Source of the DNA: Lachnospiraceae bacterium
GTDB taxonomy: Bacteria > Bacillota > Clostridia > Lachnospirales > Lachnospiraceae
Assembly (NCBI GenBank): GCA_025758065.1
Contig: CP107199.1
Location: 2,019,501-2,083,500, forward strand
Direction of reading: 5' to 3'
DNA length: 64,000 bases
Part shown: positions 7,950 through 16,417 of the stretch, piece after piece
How positions within the stretch are numbered: the stretch's first letter is position 1
Layout of the letters: every line of letters starts with the position of its first letter
The notes under the pieces: model-generated
What the model saw: only the letters and a program-made list of their open reading frames with translations
Databases searched by the model: none
Told to the model about the DNA's origin: nothing
Position numbers and translations under genes: made by a program

Positions 7950-9152
7950 ATGTTATATGAGGAAAAAATCATTGAAACAATTCCGGTAGGTCCTTTAGGC
8001 CTTATTCCTTTAAAGAGCTGCACGGGTCTTGGAAAAAAGGTGGACGATTATCTGGTAGAGTGGAGAAGAGAGAGAGAAAGCGAACATAAGTCAACTATCG
8101 CATTTTCCGGATATCAGAGAGATTCCTATATTCTGGAAGCAAACACACCAAGATTTGGTTCCGGTGAAGGAAAAGGAACAATTGAAGAATCTGTCAGAGG
8201 TGATGACCTCTATATTATGGTAGATGTATGTAATTACAGTCTGACTTATTCACTGTTTGGAATGACCAATCATATGTCTCCAGATGATCATTTCCAGGAT
8301 TTAAAGAGAATTATCGCAGCAGCAGCAGGCAAGGCACGCAGAATTAATGTTATCATGCCATTCCTGTATGAAAGCCGCCAGCATAAGCGTTCCGGAAGAG
8401 AATCCTTAGACTGTGCAATGGCTCTTCAGGAACTTGTGAATATGGGCGTTGAAAACATTATTACTTTCGATGCACATGACCCAAGAGTACAGAATTCCAT
8501 TCCATTAAAGGGATTTGAGACTGTACAGCCGATCTACCAGTTCTTAAAGCATCTGTTAAAGAACGAGCCGGATCTGCAGATTGACAGCGACCACATGATG
8601 GTCATCAGCCCGGATGAAGGCGGTACCAGCCGTGCTATCTATTTCGCAAATATGCTGGGACTGGATATGGGTATGTTTTATAAACGCCGTGATTACACCA
8701 AGATCGTAAACGGCAGAAACCCGATTGTTGCCCATGAATTTTTGGGATCCAGCGTAGAAGGAAAAGATGTATTGATCATTGATGATATGATCTCTTCCGG
8801 CGAGAGTATGTTAGATGTTGCGAAAGAATTAAAGCGCAGAAAAGCGAGAAAAGTATTTATCTGTGCTACTTTTGGTCTGTTCACCGGTGGACTTGCCAAG
8901 TTTGATCAGTATTATCAGGATGGTCTTATTGACCGTATTCTTACTACCAATCTGGTATACCAGACTCCGGATCTGTTAAGCAGACCATACTATATTAACG
9001 TAGATATGAGCAAGTACATTGCCCTTATCATTGATAACCTGAACCATGACGCATCCTTAAGCGATCTGCTGACACCAACCAAGAGGATCAATAAGCTTCT
9101 TAGCCAATACAAAGAGCAGCAGGCTGCTAAGAACAGCGAAAATAATGCTTAG
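7950..9152 (+). CDS. prs: Ribose-phosphate pyrophosphokinase (long clostridial form)
   Basis: The enzyme makes PRPP from ribose 5-phosphate and ATP for nucleotide, His, Trp and NAD synthesis. At 400 residues it is longer than the usual 310-320-residue Prs; the extra sequence is mainly N-terminal and inserted segments, as seen in a Lachnospiraceae subgroup. Key blocks are NVIMPFLYESRQHKRSGRES (metal/ATP loop), ITFDAHDPRVQNSI, ISPDEGGTSRAIYFAN, and the PRPP-binding loop VLIIDDMISSGESM. ATG 7950 follows CAGGAGG. A family A MITE lies immediately downstream, 16 bp after the stop, where a terminator might have been. Confidence 0.94.
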   Translation: MLYEEKIIETIPVGPLGLIPLKSCTGLGKKVDDYLVEWRRERESEHKSTIAFSGYQRDSYILEANTPRFGSGEGKGTIEESVRGDDLYIMVDVCNYSLTYSLFGMTNHMSPDDHFQDLKRIIAAAAGKARRINVIMPFLYESRQHKRSGRESLDCAMALQELVNMGVENIITFDAHDPRVQNSIPLKGFETVQPIYQFLKHLLKNEPDLQIDSDHMMVISPDEGGTSRAIYFANMLGLDMGMFYKRRDYTKIVNGRNPIVAHEFLGSSVEGKDVLIIDDMISSGESMLDVAKELKRRKARKVFICATFGLFTGGLAKFDQYYQDGLIDRILTTNLVYQTPDLLSRPYYINVDMSKYIALIIDNLNHDASLSDLLTPTKRINKLLSQYKEQQAAKNSENNA

Positions 9153-9169
9153 CTAGGAGCGCTGATCTA

Positions 9170-9328
9170 GTACATCGTTTTCGAAATAACTATACCCCTC
9201 ACTTGTCTGCGAATCTGATTGCACAGGCCTAAAAGCCTCAGCGTAGCCCGCTACGCCTGCGTTTTTAGACCTGCACACTCAAATCCGCATCCTACGTGAT
9301 TAGTACAGTTATTTACGAAACGATGTAC
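9170..9328. mobile_element. Family A MITE, copy 2
   Basis: This 159-bp element has the same GTACATCG / CGATGTAC ends and TA flanks (9168-9169, 9329-9330) as the copy in the rpn gene, differing at about six positions. It lies directly after prs and could affect that transcript's 3' end through its long imperfect hairpin. Confidence 0.88.
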
Positions 9329-9425
9329 TAGTTATATAACATATAAGTTTACAGGGGCTGTGACAAAATAGCGGGAAACAAGCTGTTTTGCATGGCCCTT
9401 TTTGGCAGAAAGTTGGAAAAAAGAT

Positions 9426-10469
9426 ATGAGGGAAAAATGGTTTCGGGAACATATCTGGTGGATGAGTTTTATCCTCAGCCTGATGGTGGTATGGGTCCAT
9501 TCTGAAAATACAGAGCTGTTTTTAGGGGAATTAGGAAGGGAAACAATGATTTATAGCCTGGAGAACTTTTTTGCCCAGACTTTGGGGCAGATCGCAGTTC
9601 CTGGCTTTTTTATGATCTCCGCTTATCTTTTTTATAGAAATTTTCAGTTTTCAAAAACAGTTTCCAAATGGAAAAGCCGGTGCAAAAGCCTTCTTCTTCC
9701 GTATGTTTTGTGGAATATTCTTTATTATCTGGGCTACGTTGTAGTCACAAGGCTTTCTTTTGTGGAAAATATCATTGGAAAAGAGCCGGTTGCCTTTAAT
9801 CTGAAAGAACTGCTTTTGGCAGCAGTTTATTATAAATATAATCCGGTTTTCTGGTATTTGTTCCAACTGCTGCTTTTAGTGCTTCTGGCTCCTTTTCTGT
9901 ATATGATCATCCGCAGAAAAATGTCTGGCCTGGCCTGGCTGCTTTTGCTTATATTTGCTTTGTGGAAAAATGTAAGTATTCCTCTTTTAAATCTGGATGC
10001 TTTGTTCTATTATAGCGCATCCGGGTATGCAGTTTTATTTAAAGAAAAAGTGGAAGGAGAAAATACGCCTTTCCAGAAAAAAATATGGTCTGCTGTCCTT
10101 ATTTTTAGCTGGCTTATACTGTGGCTTCTTGGAAGATCTGGGGCATTTTTGCATTATACACCGGTCCATACTGTGCTGATACGTTTTCTGGGAGTGCTTG
10201 TTTTATACAGCATTTTAAAAGAAATACCATTTAAACCGGCTGGTTCTACAGTAAAAAACAGCTTTTTTCTCTATGCCATCCATTTTCCCTGGGTCCGCTT
10301 TTTTAATAAAACCGGAGCAGTGATCTTGAAAGGAAACCAGGTGGCGGCAGCAGTATTTTTTCTTATCATGCCGTTTCTTATTTTGCTGGTAAGCAGTGTG
10401 GCAGGATATTTGTTAAAGCATACAGTCCCCCAATTATATGATATTTTGTCCGGTGGAAGGGGACAGTAA
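9426..10469 (+). CDS. Membrane acyltransferase, acyltransferase_3 family
   Basis: This protein of about 348 residues has roughly ten hydrophobic segments. It matches the OafA/WecH-type acyltransferase_3 family, which O-acetylates or otherwise acylates envelope glycans or small molecules at the membrane. Supporting features are the N-terminal WWMSFILSLMVVWVHSENTE helix with the family's His, VPGFFMISAYLFYRNF, LLLPYVLWNILYY and a late LYAIHFPWVRF motif. The start is uncertain: ATG 9426 is listed, a TTG at 9402 is possible, and neither has a strong ribosome binding site. The preceding 70 bp adjoin a MITE, so the original promoter region may be disturbed. The substrate is unknown. Confidence 0.8.
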   Translation: MREKWFREHIWWMSFILSLMVVWVHSENTELFLGELGRETMIYSLENFFAQTLGQIAVPGFFMISAYLFYRNFQFSKTVSKWKSRCKSLLLPYVLWNILYYLGYVVVTRLSFVENIIGKEPVAFNLKELLLAAVYYKYNPVFWYLFQLLLLVLLAPFLYMIIRRKMSGLAWLLLLIFALWKNVSIPLLNLDALFYYSASGYAVLFKEKVEGENTPFQKKIWSAVLIFSWLILWLLGRSGAFLHYTPVHTVLIRFLGVLVLYSILKEIPFKPAGSTVKNSFFLYAIHFPWVRFFNKTGAVILKGNQVAAAVFFLIMPFLILLVSSVAGYLLKHTVPQLYDILSGGRGQ

Positions 10470-10471
10470 CG

Positions 10472-10494
10472 CATGGCTGAACTGTGACCTAAAT
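10472..10494 (+). repeat. Solo end of family D repeat
   Basis: CATGGCTGAACTGTGACC followed by TAAAT matches the arms of the 171-bp inverted repeat at 60620-60790. Only one arm is present, just after the acyltransferase gene. Confidence 0.55.
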
Positions 10495-10609
10495 CACGTA
10501 TTTGAGAAAGATGAATAGTTGTACTTTTTTTGGGGATGTGTTAGAATTGATATAAGATGTATTATAACAACTATGTCCTTGTGGTGAGGACAGAAATGAG
10601 GGGAATGAT

Positions 10610-11326
10610 ATGGCCATTAATAAAGAATATTCTACTCCATTATATCAGCAGCTTGTAGATTCAGTAAAAGCACAGATCAGAGATGGCATTTTAAAAGAAG
10701 ATGATCGTTTGGGTTCAGAGCAGGATATCAGCAGGGAATACAATGTCAGCCGTATTACTGTGCGAAAAGCATTCGAAATCCTGGCAGATGAAGGCTATGT
10801 AACAAAGCGTCAGGGAATTGGAACCTTCGTTTCAGCTAAGAAAGTAAACAATTTTAATGAAGGACAGGCAAGGGGATTTACAGAAATGTGCATGCAGGAT
10901 GGAAACGTACCATCGTCTGAATTGATTTCTGTGGGCTGGGTCAGCAATGTTCCATCCATCAGCCGCCATCTTCAGGTTCCGGAAGAAGATCCGGTTTTGA
11001 GAGTGCTTCGTGTTCGTAAATGCGACGGGGTACCTGTGATGGTAGAAGATGGCTATTTCCCGAAACGCTTTTCCTATCTTATGAGTGAAGACCTTTGTGG
11101 TTCTACCTTTGAGATTTTTCGCAAACATGGAACAGAGCCTACTCATTTCAGCAAGATCGTGGGTATCTGTTATGCTACTAAATTTGAGGCACAGAAGCTG
11201 GAAGTACGCGAACGTCAGGCTTTGCTTTTACAGAAAGATATTACCTATGACCAGAATGGGGAAGTTATACATTATACAAAATTAGTGATCAATCCGGAAC
11301 GTTACAAATTAACAATCCAGATGTGA
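10610..11326 (+). CDS. GntR-family regulator with UTRA effector domain
   Basis: The 238-residue cytoplasmic transcription factor has an N-terminal winged helix (about 8-76) with LYQQLVDSVKAQIRDGILK, LGSEQDISREYNVSRITVRK and AFEILADEGYVTKRQGIGTFV. A UTRA ligand domain follows, with VLRVLRVRKCDGVPVMVEDG and DITYDQNGEVIHYTKLVINP. HutC/FrlR-type members are typically repressors released by a sugar phosphate or amino-acid derivative. It sits directly before an FrlD-like kinase operon with a terminator between, so it very likely controls that operon. The own promoter region contains AAGATGTATTATAACA, similar to motifs before the kinase, which would allow autoregulation. Confidence 0.92.
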   Translation: MAINKEYSTPLYQQLVDSVKAQIRDGILKEDDRLGSEQDISREYNVSRITVRKAFEILADEGYVTKRQGIGTFVSAKKVNNFNEGQARGFTEMCMQDGNVPSSELISVGWVSNVPSISRHLQVPEEDPVLRVLRVRKCDGVPVMVEDGYFPKRFSYLMSEDLCGSTFEIFRKHGTEPTHFSKIVGICYATKFEAQKLEVRERQALLLQKDITYDQNGEVIHYTKLVINPERYKLTIQM

Positions 11327-11364
11327 TCTGTATAAGGCAAAAGGAAGATATTTTTTTAGAAATA

Positions 11365-11416
11365 AAAAAGATATCGTAAGTTACGAATTTGAGAACTTAC
11401 GGTATCTTTTTTTGTG
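11365..11416 (+). terminator. Terminator after the GntR regulator
   Basis: The arms AAAAGATATCGTAAGTT and AACTTACGGTATCTTTT form a long stem with an 11-nt loop, followed by a T-run. This separates the regulator transcript from the kinase operon. Confidence 0.85.
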
Positions 11417-11510
11417 GCTTGATATGATAAAATGCACAAAAATACTACGTAAAAATATTGCAAATGCACAAAAATGCGCATAAATGTAAAATGCTATTGC
11501 CAAAAATAAC

Positions 11511-11577
11511 ATAACGTTATATAATAACTTCAAGCTGATACAAGACGTATATAAAACATGAACAAGACGTTATAAAA
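11511..11577 (+). promoter_or_regulatory. Candidate operator region for the FrlD-like operon
   Basis: The region contains the 10-bp palindrome ATAACGTTAT (11511-11520) and a direct repeat, ACAAGACGTATATAAAA (11540-11556) and ACAAGACGTTATAAAA (11562-11577), ending 16 bp before the start codon. A similar AAGATGTATTATAACA lies before the regulator gene. Assignment to the GntR protein is inference. Confidence 0.45.
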
Positions 11578-11593
11578 AGAGGAGTGGAAGCAT

Positions 11594-12403
11594 ATGGTGA
11601 AATTTGCAGCAGCAGGTTATGTATGCGTTGATTATTATCCGGATTTTAACAATCGTTATTACATAACGGGTAATGGGGTAGATGTGCTGTTCAATCTGCT
11701 GGATATAAAAAAAGGAAAAGATATGGAAGCATCCATTATTTCCGCTGTATCTGACGATGAATACGGAAAAGAAGCGGTAAAAATGTTCCATGAAAGAAAT
11801 ATCGATTGCTCTCATCTGGAAGTAATACCAGGAGGTATGACACCAAGAGTACCTTTGCATTTGGTGGACAATGACCGGGTGCACGGAACTCCTGTACGTG
11901 GGATCATGCAGGATTATGAATTTTCTAAAGAAACTTTGGATTATATCTGTCACCATGACATGATGCACAGTGATTTCACCGGACGTTTGAATCACAGTCT
12001 GGGAGAAATACGCAAAAGCGGTACAAAAGTATTTTTTGATCTGGGAAATAATCTGAAACATCCGGATCTGGAAGAAGTGATCCAAAATATCGACTGTGGT
12101 CTGGTATCTTTTGAAAATGACTTTGAAGAAGGAAAAGCATTTCTTAAGTATGCACATTCAAAAGGTGCAAAGCTGATGATCGCTACATTTGGAAAGCTTG
12201 GCTCTATTGCTTACGATGGTTCTGCATTTTATAAAGGTGAGATTGTCCCAGTGGAACATGTTGTAAATACGGTAGGTGCAGGAGATTCTTATTTTGCAGG
12301 ATTTATAAGCGGCATAATAGATGGAAAGAGCATACAGGAATGTATGAGAAGAGGTGCTGAACAATCCGCAAAAGTAATTTCTGTATTTGATCCATATCTG
12401 TAA
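11594..12403 (+). CDS. PfkB-family sugar kinase, fructoselysine 6-kinase (FrlD)-like
   Basis: This ribokinase-fold kinase has 269 residues. It shares several blocks with E. coli FrlD as I recall it: an N-terminal GYVCVDYYPDFN, LVDNDRVHGTPVRGIMQDYE, IATFGKLGSIAYDG and the catalytic VVNTVGAGDSYFAGF with the base Asp. FrlD phosphorylates fructoselysine, an Amadori product, at C6. Here the usual deglycase FrlB (a SIS-domain protein) is absent and is replaced by an amidohydrolase and a YjbQ protein, so the true substrate may be a different glycosylated or modified amino acid. ATG 11594 has GAGGAG upstream. It is the first gene of an operon ending in an amino-acid ABC transporter. Confidence 0.85.
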   Translation: MVKFAAAGYVCVDYYPDFNNRYYITGNGVDVLFNLLDIKKGKDMEASIISAVSDDEYGKEAVKMFHERNIDCSHLEVIPGGMTPRVPLHLVDNDRVHGTPVRGIMQDYEFSKETLDYICHHDMMHSDFTGRLNHSLGEIRKSGTKVFFDLGNNLKHPDLEEVIQNIDCGLVSFENDFEEGKAFLKYAHSKGAKLMIATFGKLGSIAYDGSAFYKGEIVPVEHVVNTVGAGDSYFAGFISGIIDGKSIQECMRRGAEQSAKVISVFDPYL

Positions 12404-12428
12404 AAAATAAAAAAAGGAGCGTAAATCT

Positions 12429-13280
12429 ATGATCATTGATATTCATGCACATCCAGTTCTTCTTGATGTAATTAATGAGGCCTCAGAAGACCTTAGTTTT
12501 CGTAAACAGCAGTTTGGAGTATTTAAGTCAGGACGCAATCCTGTTGAGTTTGAAAAGATTTTAATTGATGATGCAAGAATTGATAAGGTGGTGTGGCTTC
12601 CGGAAGATTATTCCACCCAGATGGGAAGACCTATTGTCAGCAATGAAGAAATGGAAAAGATCGTAGCTTCCTGTCCTGAACGTTTTATTGGATTTGCAAG
12701 TGTAGATCCCAGAGATCCAAAGGCAAAAGAAAAATTAACATATGCTTTTGAAACACAGAAGCTTTCCGGACTTAAGTTAAATCTTTCACGCCTTCACATG
12801 TATGCAGACGATCCGCTGCTGGCACCGCTTTATGAAGTTTGTGAGGAGCATAACAAACCAATCATGTTCCACGCTGGTTACAGTTGGGAACCGGATACTC
12901 CTTCCAAGTATTCAGAACCTATCCTTTTTGAAGATGTAGCAGTCAATTATCCTAACCTTCGCTTCTGTCTGGCTCACATGGGATGGCCATGGTGGGAAGA
13001 GACCATCATGATGTTAATGAAATATCCAAATGTATATGCGGATACTTCTATGGTTTATATGGATTCTCCAAGGAATTATTACAGTCATCTGTTTTCTGTT
13101 AATATGAATTTAAACTGGCTTCAGAACTGCTTCCAGGATAAGGTCATGTTTGGTTCCAACAATCCACGTTTCCGTCATGTAAGAAGTCTGGATGGTATCC
13201 TGAACCTGCCGCTTCGTGAAGATGTAAAAAAAGCTATTCTTGGAGAAAATGCAATTCGCTTTTTAGGACTGGAGGATTAA
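12429..13280 (+). CDS. Amidohydrolase_2 (ACMSD-like) TIM-barrel enzyme
   Basis: The 283-residue protein has the family's metal motif DIHAHP at residues 3-8, a mid-barrel metal His in PIMFHAGYSWEP, a second His in LAHMGWPWWEE and a late acidic/Asn segment MFGSNNPR where the catalytic Asp is usual. Amidohydrolase_2 enzymes are decarboxylases, lactonases or hydrolases of cyclic or carboxylated compounds. The apparent Asn-Asn in place of the common SD at the final metal position is notable and may alter chemistry. It starts 25 bp after the kinase and ends 1 bp before the YjbQ gene, so all are probably one transcript. The substrate is unknown. Confidence 0.85.
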   Translation: MIIDIHAHPVLLDVINEASEDLSFRKQQFGVFKSGRNPVEFEKILIDDARIDKVVWLPEDYSTQMGRPIVSNEEMEKIVASCPERFIGFASVDPRDPKAKEKLTYAFETQKLSGLKLNLSRLHMYADDPLLAPLYEVCEEHNKPIMFHAGYSWEPDTPSKYSEPILFEDVAVNYPNLRFCLAHMGWPWWEETIMMLMKYPNVYADTSMVYMDSPRNYYSHLFSVNMNLNWLQNCFQDKVMFGSNNPRFRHVRSLDGILNLPLREDVKKAILGENAIRFLGLED

Positions 13281-13281
13281 C

Positions 13282-13710
13282 ATGGTAAAACTGTATGAAA
13301 ACGAAGTTGTGACAAAACATGAATTTGAAATGATCAACATCACAAATGAAGTGAAAAAAGCTGTAGCAGACAGCGGGATTAAAAACGGAATGGTTGCTGT
13401 TATCACCAAACATACAACTACCGGAATTATGATCAATGAAGCACTTTCATGTGTGGAAAAAGATATAGAAATGCAGTTGGAGCGTATTGTTCCAAAAGAT
13501 TTTCCATATGTTCATACTCATATGCTTCCAACCTATGGAACCTGCTCGGGAAATGGTCCAGGACATTTAAAGTCAATGCTGGTTGGAAATCACTGTATTT
13601 TTCCGGTGATCGATGGAAAAATGATGACAGGCGGTGAGCAGAATATATATTTTGCGGAACTGGATGGTTTACAGATCCGTCATTATTTCATTGAGGTAAT
13701 GGGGGAATAG
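13282..13710 (+). CDS. YjbQ/UPF0047 family protein
   Basis: The 142-residue protein matches the YjbQ (UPF0047) family, small beta-rich enzymes for which only weak thiamine-phosphate-synthase activity is reported and whose real role is unclear. The family pattern is visible: EFEMINITNEVKKAV, VITKHTTTGIMINE, a His-rich HTHMLPTYG block, GPGHLKSMLVG and GGEQNIYFAELDG. The conserved His/Glu set suggests a metal or phosphate site. It is translationally packed between the amidohydrolase and transporter genes, implying a role in the same pathway rather than in thiamine synthesis. Confidence 0.9.
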   Translation: MVKLYENEVVTKHEFEMINITNEVKKAVADSGIKNGMVAVITKHTTTGIMINEALSCVEKDIEMQLERIVPKDFPYVHTHMLPTYGTCSGNGPGHLKSMLVGNHCIFPVIDGKMMTGGEQNIYFAELDGLQIRHYFIEVMGE

Positions 13711-13733
13711 CATTTTTGTAAGGAGTGACCAAT

Positions 13734-14387
13734 ATGATCTTTGGACTGAATTTTACATTTTTATCAAAATATTGGTTCTATTACATGGACGGCTTAAAAG
13801 TAACGCTTCAGCTGGCATTCTGGACTTTGATCCTTTCCAGTATAGTTGGTGTGATCATGGGTATGATCCGTGTGCAGAACTATAAAATCATAAGTACGAT
13901 CATTGACTGGTGGATTAACTTTATCCGCGGTGTTCCTATTATGGTGCAGATCTTCATTGTGTACTACGGGATCGCAACATCGCTTCCACAGTTCTGGGCG
14001 GCAGTTGTATCTTTGACAGTCAACAGTTCTGTGTACATTGCAGAACATACAAGAGCCGGAATGCAGGCGGTAAACAAAGGCCAGATGGAGGCGGCCAGAT
14101 GTATCGGAATGTCCAAACTGCAGGCAAACTGTTACATCATCATTCCACAGGCAATTAAAAATGTACTCCCTTCCCTGTGTAATGAATTTATCCTTCTTAT
14201 TAAAAATACGTCTATTGTATCCGTTATTGCACTTCATGAGCTGACCTATACATCAAATTCAGTACGTGCTAATACGTTCCTGGCATTTGAGCCGCTGATC
14301 GTAACTGCGTTTATTTATTTTGTGATCACCTATGTCTTAAAGAAACTGGTAGGAATACTGGAGAGGAGGCTGCGTGCACATGACTGA
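13734..14387 (+). CDS. Polar amino-acid ABC transporter permease (HisM/GlnP type)
   Basis: The 217-residue inner-membrane permease has about five helices. It contains the HisMQ-type GLKVTLQLAFWTLILSSIVG N-terminal block, NFIRGVPIMVQIFIVYYG, and the EAA loop EAARCIGMSKLQANCYIIIP that docks on the ATPase. ATG 13734 is favoured over GTG 13725 because AAGGAG ends 8 nt before it. It overlaps the ATPase gene by 8 nt. With the neighbouring ATPase and lipoprotein it makes a complete importer of the polar amino-acid class. Confidence 0.92.
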   Translation: MIFGLNFTFLSKYWFYYMDGLKVTLQLAFWTLILSSIVGVIMGMIRVQNYKIISTIIDWWINFIRGVPIMVQIFIVYYGIATSLPQFWAAVVSLTVNSSVYIAEHTRAGMQAVNKGQMEAARCIGMSKLQANCYIIIPQAIKNVLPSLCNEFILLIKNTSIVSVIALHELTYTSNSVRANTFLAFEPLIVTAFIYFVITYVLKKLVGILERRLRAHD

Positions 14388-15123
14388 TCAGAGAGAAGCC
14401 GTGATCCAGGTAAAAGGATTAAAGAAGAATTTTGGAAGTCTTGAAGTATTAAAAGGCGTAGATATGAAGGTTCTGAAAGGGGAAGCGGTGGTAGTGATCG
14501 GTCCGTCCGGTTCCGGAAAATCCACATTGCTGCGCTGCTTAAACCTTTTAGAAACACCTACAGGCGGTGATATCCTGTTTCACGGACAGTCTATTTTAAG
14601 AAAAGATCTGAAGTTAGATGAGTATCGTGAAAAATTTGGAATGGTGTTCCAGTTATTTAATCTGTTTGAAAATTTAAGCGTACTGGACAATGTGACCATC
14701 GGTTTGCGAAAAGTGAAAAAAATCCCCAAGGAACAGGCTGAAAAAAAGGCTATGGAGCTTTTAAAACAGGTAGGACTGGAAAGCAAGGCAGATGTGTATC
14801 CATCCAAACTTTCCGGTGGTCAGAAGCAGCGAGTAGCTATTGCAAGAACATTGGCAATGGATCCAGAGGTTATTTTGTTTGATGAAGCAACTTCTGCACT
14901 GGATCCGGAAATGGTAGGAGAAGTTTTAAAAATCATGCGCCAACTTGCGGAAAATGGCATGACTATGGTAGTAGTGACCCATGAGATGGGATTTGCCAGA
15001 GAAGTAGGTGACCGGTTGGTATTTATGGATGGAGGATATATCGTAGAGGAAGGTAATCCTAAAGATGTGATCACAAATCCACAGCATAAAAGGACGAAGG
15101 AATTTTTAAGCAAGATGTTGTAA
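14380..15123 (+). CDS. Amino-acid ABC transporter ATP-binding protein (GlnQ/HisP type)
   Basis: This cytoplasmic ATPase powers the importer. Walker A GPSGSGKSTLLR (about 42-53), the Q-loop FQLFNLFENLSVLDN, signature KLSGGQKQRVAIARTLA, Walker B VILFDEATSALDPE and the H-loop VVTHEMGFAREV are all present. ATG 14380 has GGAGG 10 nt upstream; a GTG at 14374 is possible. A family B repeat separates it from the solute-binding lipoprotein gene, but the order permease, ATPase, binding protein indicates one unit. Confidence 0.95.
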   Translation: MTDQREAVIQVKGLKKNFGSLEVLKGVDMKVLKGEAVVVIGPSGSGKSTLLRCLNLLETPTGGDILFHGQSILRKDLKLDEYREKFGMVFQLFNLFENLSVLDNVTIGLRKVKKIPKEQAEKKAMELLKQVGLESKADVYPSKLSGGQKQRVAIARTLAMDPEVILFDEATSALDPEMVGEVLKIMRQLAENGMTMVVVTHEMGFAREVGDRLVFMDGGYIVEEGNPKDVITNPQHKRTKEFLSKML

Positions 15124-15151
15124 AGATAAAGAAAATATTATGAAAAGATAT

Positions 15152-15313
15152 ATGTCCTTTCGGAGTCTTCCATGCACTTGCTTTTGCGGCTGATTTTCCG
15201 TCAGTCGCATCGGATTTCATCAACATACGCACCGCGTACGCCTCTGAAATTTGAATACAACTGACAAAAAATCTTTTCACAAAATCAAGTACAAAAAGAT
15301 TCCGGGAGAACAT
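15152..15313. repeat. Family B repeat, full-length copy
   Basis: It starts ATGTCCTTTCGGAGTCTT and ends AAAAGATTCCGGGAGAACAT, with an internal inverted GTACGC...GCGTACGC-type block and CAACTGACAAAAAATC. It is closely related to 34377-34539. Its right end lies 23 nt before the start codon of the solute-binding protein, with the AGGAGG between. Confidence 0.8.
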
Positions 15314-15336
15314 TATTATTTAAGGAGGAAATGACT

Positions 15337-16332
15337 ATGAGGAAAATGAAAAAAATGGTAGCTCTTTGTATGGCGGGCATGATGGCACTTTCTCTTGCAG
15401 CATGTTCTGGTGGTGCCAAGGAAACGACCGCAGCTGCGACTACGGAAACCAAGGCAGAAACTGCAGCACAGACTACAGCAGAAGAAAAAGCCCAGGAAAC
15501 CACAACAGGAACTTCTTCGGGTTCTGTTTCTCCGGAAGAATTTGCAAAACAGGAGCATGGCCCGATTTTTGAAGATATCATTAAAAATGGAAAATTAAAA
15601 GTGGGAATCATTGGAAATAATCCTACATTCTGCTTCCATACAGTTAAAGATGGCAAAGATGAGCTGGTGGGATTTGAAGTAGAAGGAATGTATGAGATGG
15701 CAAAACGTCTTAGTGATTATCTGGGGCGTGAAGTGACAGTTGATTTTTATGAAAGTGATTTTACAGGCTGTATGTCCGCACTGCAGGCAAACCAGGTATA
15801 TTTTGTAACACGCCTGTCTCCTACTGATGAGCGCAAGAAGACCTGGCTGTTTACAGATGTATATCATAAATCTGATGAATGTTATGTTGCAAGAAAAGGA
15901 AATGAAAATAGCGATATGTTTACCGGAACTTTAAAAGGTGTTAAGGTTGCGGGACAGATGGGATCTATTGATATTACAATGACAAAATATCTCTATCCGG
16001 ATGCTGAGATCCAGGAATTAGATAATACTCCGAACATGCTTTTGGCTGTTAAAAACGGAAAAGCAGATCTGGCCTGTATGAATGCAGTTTCAGCAGCAAT
16101 GTCTGTAGCTGCTAATGATGATCTGGTAGTAGTGGATAAGCTTACATGGGAACCAACGGATGAATTTGATAAAGGCTGTGGTCTGTGTATGGCTTACGGA
16201 AATGAAGATTTTGCAAACTGGTGCAATGGCTTCTTCTCTGATATTAAGACAGAAGGCTTATGGGATCAGATGCAGTCTGACGCAGCAGCAGAACTGGATG
16301 CAAAGGCTCTGGAAGACTTTATTGCACAGTAA
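15337..16332 (+). CDS. Amino-acid ABC transporter substrate-binding lipoprotein
   Basis: The protein has about 331 residues. A lipoprotein signal peptide is clear: MRKMKKMVALCMAGMMALSL then AACSGG, with the lipid-modified Cys near residue 23. A Thr/Ala/Glu-rich linker follows to about residue 65. The SBP_bac_3 domain has KLKVGIIGNNPTFCF, VGFEVEGMYEMAKRLSDYLG, VYFVTRLSPTDERKKTWLFT and NTPNMLLAVKNGKADLACMN. ATG 15337 is preferred (AGGAGG spacing about 9 nt) over ATG 15331. It captures the substrate for the adjacent permease and ATPase. The ligand is unknown; with an FrlD-like kinase in the operon a glycated amino acid is possible. Confidence 0.92.
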   Translation: MRKMKKMVALCMAGMMALSLAACSGGAKETTAAATTETKAETAAQTTAEEKAQETTTGTSSGSVSPEEFAKQEHGPIFEDIIKNGKLKVGIIGNNPTFCFHTVKDGKDELVGFEVEGMYEMAKRLSDYLGREVTVDFYESDFTGCMSALQANQVYFVTRLSPTDERKKTWLFTDVYHKSDECYVARKGNENSDMFTGTLKGVKVAGQMGSIDITMTKYLYPDAEIQELDNTPNMLLAVKNGKADLACMNAVSAAMSVAANDDLVVVDKLTWEPTDEFDKGCGLCMAYGNEDFANWCNGFFSDIKTEGLWDQMQSDAAAELDAKALEDFIAQ

Positions 16333-16379
16333 TTTTGTTATACAATTCTTTTATTTCGCTCAGTTGTTTTTTCATATAG

Positions 16380-16417
16380 CCGTGGCCCGGGATTTTTTCC
16401 GGGCTGCGGTCTTTTTA
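16380..16417 (+). terminator. Terminator closing the transporter operon
   Basis: CCGTGGCCCGG and CCGGGCTGCGG form a stem around an 8-nt loop, followed by TCTTTTT. The rest of the gap to recA (16418-16571) shows only a small GGGCG/CGCCC hairpin near 16518. Confidence 0.8.

Noticed and set aside
10488..10507. CRP-like palindrome TGTGA-N6-TCACG
   Set aside because: It lies in the solo family D arm and CRP-type cAMP control is not expected in Clostridia.
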